From assembly GCA_025965815.1 (NCBI GenBank), contig JAOPWF010000747.1, positions 1 through 8,106 of the forward strand: DNA of 8,106 nt, in the 5' to 3' direction. This stretch comes from Mycobacterium sp. (GTDB lineage: Bacteria > Actinomycetota > Actinomycetes > Mycobacteriales > Mycobacteriaceae). Of the stretch, positions 6,006 to 8,106 are shown piece by piece. How positions within the stretch are numbered: position 1 is the first letter of the stretch; every line of letters begins with the position of its first letter. The translations under genes and the position numbers were made by a program. The notes under the pieces were generated by a model that had not been told where the DNA came from, searched no databases, and saw nothing but the letters and a program-made list of their open reading frames with translations.

Positions 6006-6620
6006 GTGCTGCTCTCCGATCGCGACATCCGGGCCGAAATCGCCGCAGGGCGGTTAGGGATCGATCCCTTCGACGACGGGCTGGTGCAGCCGTCCAGTGT
6101 CGATGTGCGCCTCGACAATATGTTCCGGGTCTTCAACAACACCCGCTACACGCACATCGACCCCGCCAAGCAGCAGGACGAGCTGACCAGCCTGGTGCAG
6201 CCCACCGAGGGCGAGCCGTTCGTGCTGCACCCCGGTGAGTTCGTGCTCGGATCCACCCTCGAACTGTGCACGCTGCCCGACGACCTGGCCGGCAGGCTCG
6301 AGGGCAAATCGTCGCTGGGCCGGCTGGGTCTGCTGACCCACTCGACGGCCGGGTTCATCGATCCCGGGTTCAGTGGCCACATCACGCTCGAGCTGTCCAA
6401 TGTCGCGAACCTGCCGATCACGCTCTGGCCCGGCATGAAGATCGGCCAACTGTGCCTGCTGCGGCTGACCAGTCCCGCCGAGCACCCTTACGGCAGTGCG
6501 AAGGTCGGCTCGAAGTACCAGGGCCAGCGGGGGCCTACGCCGTCGCGGTCGTACCAGAATTTCATCAAGTCCAGCGCAACGTCGCCGCCCGGAAATTGTC
6601 AGGGTCTCCACAGCGGTTAG
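6006..6620 (+). CDS. dcd: dCTP deaminase (probably bifunctional dCTP deaminase/dUTPase)
   Basis: The 204-residue product is nearly identical in pattern to mycobacterial Dcd (Rv0321). The enzyme deaminates dCTP, and in M. tuberculosis it also hydrolyses dUTP, giving dUMP for thymidylate synthesis in the cytosol. Visible landmarks are [19 protein letters not shown] at the N-terminus, QPSSVDVRL (28-36), [10 protein letters not shown] (75-84), the phosphate-binding [11 protein letters not shown] (96-106), [14 protein letters not shown] (112-125), ITLELSN with catalytic Glu129, and the C-terminal lid [12 protein letters not shown] (170-181). The active site looks intact. The GTG start gives the conserved MLLSDRD N-terminus. 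The usual protein, about 190 residues, stops just after YQNFI plus three or four residues. Here the frame runs on for about 14 residues ([14 protein letters not shown]) to TAG, as if the ancestral stop codon were lost. The gene is monocistronic, divergent from tRNA-Gly. Confidence 0.97.
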   Translation: MLLSDRDIRAEIAAGRLGIDPFDDGLVQPSSVDVRLDNMFRVFNNTRYTHIDPAKQQDELTSLVQPTEGEPFVLHPGEFVLGSTLELCTLPDDLAGRLEGKSSLGRLGLLTHSTAGFIDPGFSGHITLELSNVANLPITLWPGMKIGQLCLLRLTSPAEHPYGSAKVGSKYQGQRGPTPSRSYQNFIKSSATSPPGNCQGLHSG

Positions 6621-6647
6621 CGAGTAGGGTCTCACTACCGGGGTCAG

Positions 6648-6661
6648 CGCGGATCCCCGCG
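6648..6661 (+). terminator. GC hairpin after dcd
   Basis: CGCGG-ATCC-CCGCG is a perfect 5-bp stem with a 4-base loop, 27 bases after the dcd stop codon. It could be an intrinsic terminator without T-run. The rest of the 194-base gap before the next gene shows only a weak TAACGT (6711-6716) that could be a -10 box for that gene. Confidence 0.35.
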
Positions 6662-6805
6662 GTCGCGGTCCGGCCAGAACTTCACACGCACAGCTAATTT
6701 CGGCGAAATGTAACGTCCGAGCTGGTCATGGCGAAGAAGTACTAGTTGTCGGCTCGCGCGGTGTGAGTTCGCAACGGTAGCCGAAGTGGATTAGCAAATC
6801 GTGTT

Positions 6806-6810
6806 GGAGG
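6806..6810 (+). promoter_or_regulatory. Ribosome binding site of the DUF7159-like gene
   Basis: GGAGG followed by T lies 4 bases before GTG 6815. It fixes the start, since the frame then opens with the conserved MDIVLGVSMTPSTVRMVLVE. Confidence 0.7.
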
Positions 6811-6814
6811 TTTA

Positions 6815-8106
6815 GTGGACATCGTATTGGGTGTGTCGATGACACCCTCGACGGTCCGCATGGTGCTGGTAGAGGGCGAAGGTGCCGACGGTGTGACCGT
6901 CGATCACGACGTCTTCGACGTGCACGCAATCGAAGGTGGAGCAACCACCGCGGCCGATCAGGTCATCGCCGCGGTGCTGGGCACCCAGGAGAGCGCCGCC
7001 GCGGGCGGGCACCATCTGAAGTCGATCGGCGTGACGTGGGGTGACCACGCTGAGGCCGCCGTGTTGCGAGACACGTTGGCCGCGCGCGGCATCGAGGACG
7101 TGATGATGGTGTCCGAACTGCACGCCGCAGGCGCACTCGCGCAGGCGGTCGGCCGGGCGGTCGGCTACAACACGACGGCGCTGTTCTTTATCGACCGTGA
7201 CACCGCAACGCTGTCGGTCGTCGAGACCGACGACGGCTCCGTGGTCAAGGTGCTGAGCCGCAGTCTGCACAGCACCGACGCGATGGCGGTGCTGGCCGAG
7301 ATGGCCGCCGCGGTCGACGCGGTTGACGCCCAGCATTCGCCGCCGCAGGGCATGTTCGTCGTCGGTGCCGGCGTGGACGTCACGTCGGTGAAGGCGCATC
7401 TGGAGAACCTGCTATCGCTGCCGGTCAACGCGCCCGAGGAGCCCGAGTTGGCGCTGGCCCGCGGTGCGGCACTGGCGTCGGCTCAGGCGCCGCGTTTCGA
7501 GGCGTCCACTGTCGGCCTGGCCTACTCGCAGGATCCCGATGGCACGACGGCCGGCGCGATCTACGCGGTCGACCCGTCCGCCGAGGCCACCCAGCTGCGC
7601 CCCGTCGGTGTCGCCGCCCCCGCCTCCTTGATGGCCGCCCACCTGATGGAGGACGTCGGGCTCCCGGCCGACGAATCGCCGGAGCCGGAGGAGGCGCGCA
7701 AGCCGTTCCTGCTGGTAGGAAGCGCGCTGACCTCTATCTTCGTGGTCGGCGTAGTCGCACTGGTCATTTCGCTGGCGGTCAGCATCCGGCCCACCGTCGA
7801 CCAGCGGCCCAACCCCGCGGAAAGCGTCATCGTCCCCAGTAGCCAGGCCCCGGCCGCTCCTGCGGTGCAAGAGGCACAGCCGCCGGCCGATCAGGCGCCG
7901 CCGCCGGAGACCATCAAGGCCCCGGTGCCGGTGGTGCAGCAGGCGCCGGCACCCGAGGCCCCGCGCACGGTGTTCGTCGAGCAGCCGCCCGCGCCCGCGG
8001 CGGTGCCCGCTCCCGCCCCGGCCGCACCCCCCGCGCCGGTTCCGGCCGCGACAGCCCCCTCGCCGATCTCTCCGGCGACGATCGTGCCGCCGGTTTACAC
8101 CCCGCC
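6815..8106 (+). CDS. DUF7159-type protein: ASKHA-like domain, one membrane helix, Pro/Ala-rich tail (3' end outside the window)
   Basis: The GTG start at 6815, with GGAGG ahead of it, opens a frame that runs off the window after 430 codons. The opening MDIVLGVSMTPSTVRMVLVE resembles the first strand pair of actin/Hsp70/FtsA-like ATPases, and LFFIDRDTATLSVVE (123-137) resembles their second phosphate strand. FVVGAGVDVTSVKAHLENLL (181-200) followed by PVNAPEEPELALARGAALASA (203-223) matches the closing adenosine-side motif of Hsp70-like folds. The nucleotide-binding Gly and Asp residues are poorly kept, so ATP use is doubtful. A charged EEARKP precedes one membrane helix (about 298-324). After it comes a tail of about 100 visible residues dominated by Pro and Ala. 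By the positive-inside rule the ASKHA-like part is cytosolic and the tail lies outside the membrane. I know this family (DUF7159) only from mycobacteria, and its function is unknown to me. Third-position GC is very high throughout, consistent with real coding. Confidence 0.85.
   Translation, partial: MDIVLGVSMTPSTVRMVLVEGEGADGVTVDHDVFDVHAIEGGATTAADQVIAAVLGTQESAAAGGHHLKSIGVTWGDHAEAAVLRDTLAARGIEDVMMVSELHAAGALAQAVGRAVGYNTTALFFIDRDTATLSVVETDDGSVVKVLSRSLHSTDAMAVLAEMAAAVDAVDAQHSPPQGMFVVGAGVDVTSVKAHLENLLSLPVNAPEEPELALARGAALASAQAPRFEASTVGLAYSQDPDGTTAGAIYAVDPSAEATQLRPVGVAAPASLMAAHLMEDVGLPADESPEPEEARKPFLLVGSALTSIFVVGVVALVISLAVSIRPTVDQRPNPAESVIVPSSQAPAAPAVQEAQPPADQAPPPETIKAPVPVVQQAPAPEAPRTVFVEQPPAPAAVPAPAPAAPPAPVPAATAPSPISPATIVPPVYTP

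Noticed and set aside
6054..6635. Minus-strand open frame of 193 codons opposite dcd
   Set aside because: dcd is unambiguous on the plus strand. The antisense product is low-complexity (RRR, Gln/Ala-rich) with no ribosome binding site.
6728..6745. Five-codon frame ATG...TAG (MAKKY) in the leader of the DUF7159-like gene
   Set aside because: No Shine-Dalgarno sequence and no sign of an attenuator hairpin. A five-codon frame is expected by chance.
6812..7870. Long minus-strand open frames opposite the DUF7159-like gene
   Set aside because: They are His/Arg/Gly-rich shadow frames. The plus-strand frame has a ribosome binding site, a family-typical N-terminus and a membrane helix.

Overview
The window is high-GC actinobacterial DNA, almost certainly from the family Mycobacteriaceae. 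The evidence is a GH16 secreted glucanase that closely resembles Mycobacterium tuberculosis Rv0315 from memory, a mycobacterial-type dCTP deaminase (Dcd, Rv0321-like) with a tRNA-Gly gene just upstream on the opposite strand, and a DUF7159-type protein, a family I know only from mycobacteria. All family assignments come from reading the sequence; no search was run.

Layout from left to right. (1) Positions 2-643, + strand: the 3' part of a DUF1906 (Rv2525c-like, glycoside-hydrolase-like) gene. (2) 870-1745, +: a Tat-type secreted GH16 endo-glucanase. (3) 1757-3322, - strand: a multi-spanning GT-C-type membrane glycosyltransferase that converges on the GH16 gene with only 11 bases between the stop codons and a shared hairpin there. 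(4) 3323-4288: about 1 kb without an intact gene. It is a decayed stretch holding the C-terminal remnant of an IS1634/IS1549-like transposase (3837-4090, -), a very doubtful ESX/EspC-like remnant, and a cluster of inverted and direct repeats just before the next gene. (5) 4289-5767, +: a seven-bladed YVTN/YncE-like beta-propeller protein with a lipoprotein-like signal, cut by an in-frame TAG at 5339-5341 exactly where the last blade should begin with Tyr. (6) 5865-5938, -: tRNA-Gly(CCC). (7) 6006-6620, +: dcd, probably read from a leaderless transcript, with a C-terminus about 14 residues longer than usual. (8) 6815 to the window end, +: a DUF7159-type membrane protein whose N-terminal half looks like a degenerate actin/Hsp70-like (ASKHA) fold, followed by one membrane helix and a long Pro/Ala-rich external tail.

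Functionally, the left third is an envelope/polysaccharide neighbourhood (two secreted hydrolase-like proteins and a polyprenyl-sugar-type glycosyltransferase). The middle is a worn insertion-sequence scar. The right part is conserved chromosome (tRNA-Gly, nucleotide metabolism, envelope-spanning protein). I found no phage, CRISPR or recognisable defence system. The most useful leads are the amber-interrupted propeller gene, the repeat cluster in front of it, and the ASKHA-like architecture of the DUF7159 protein.
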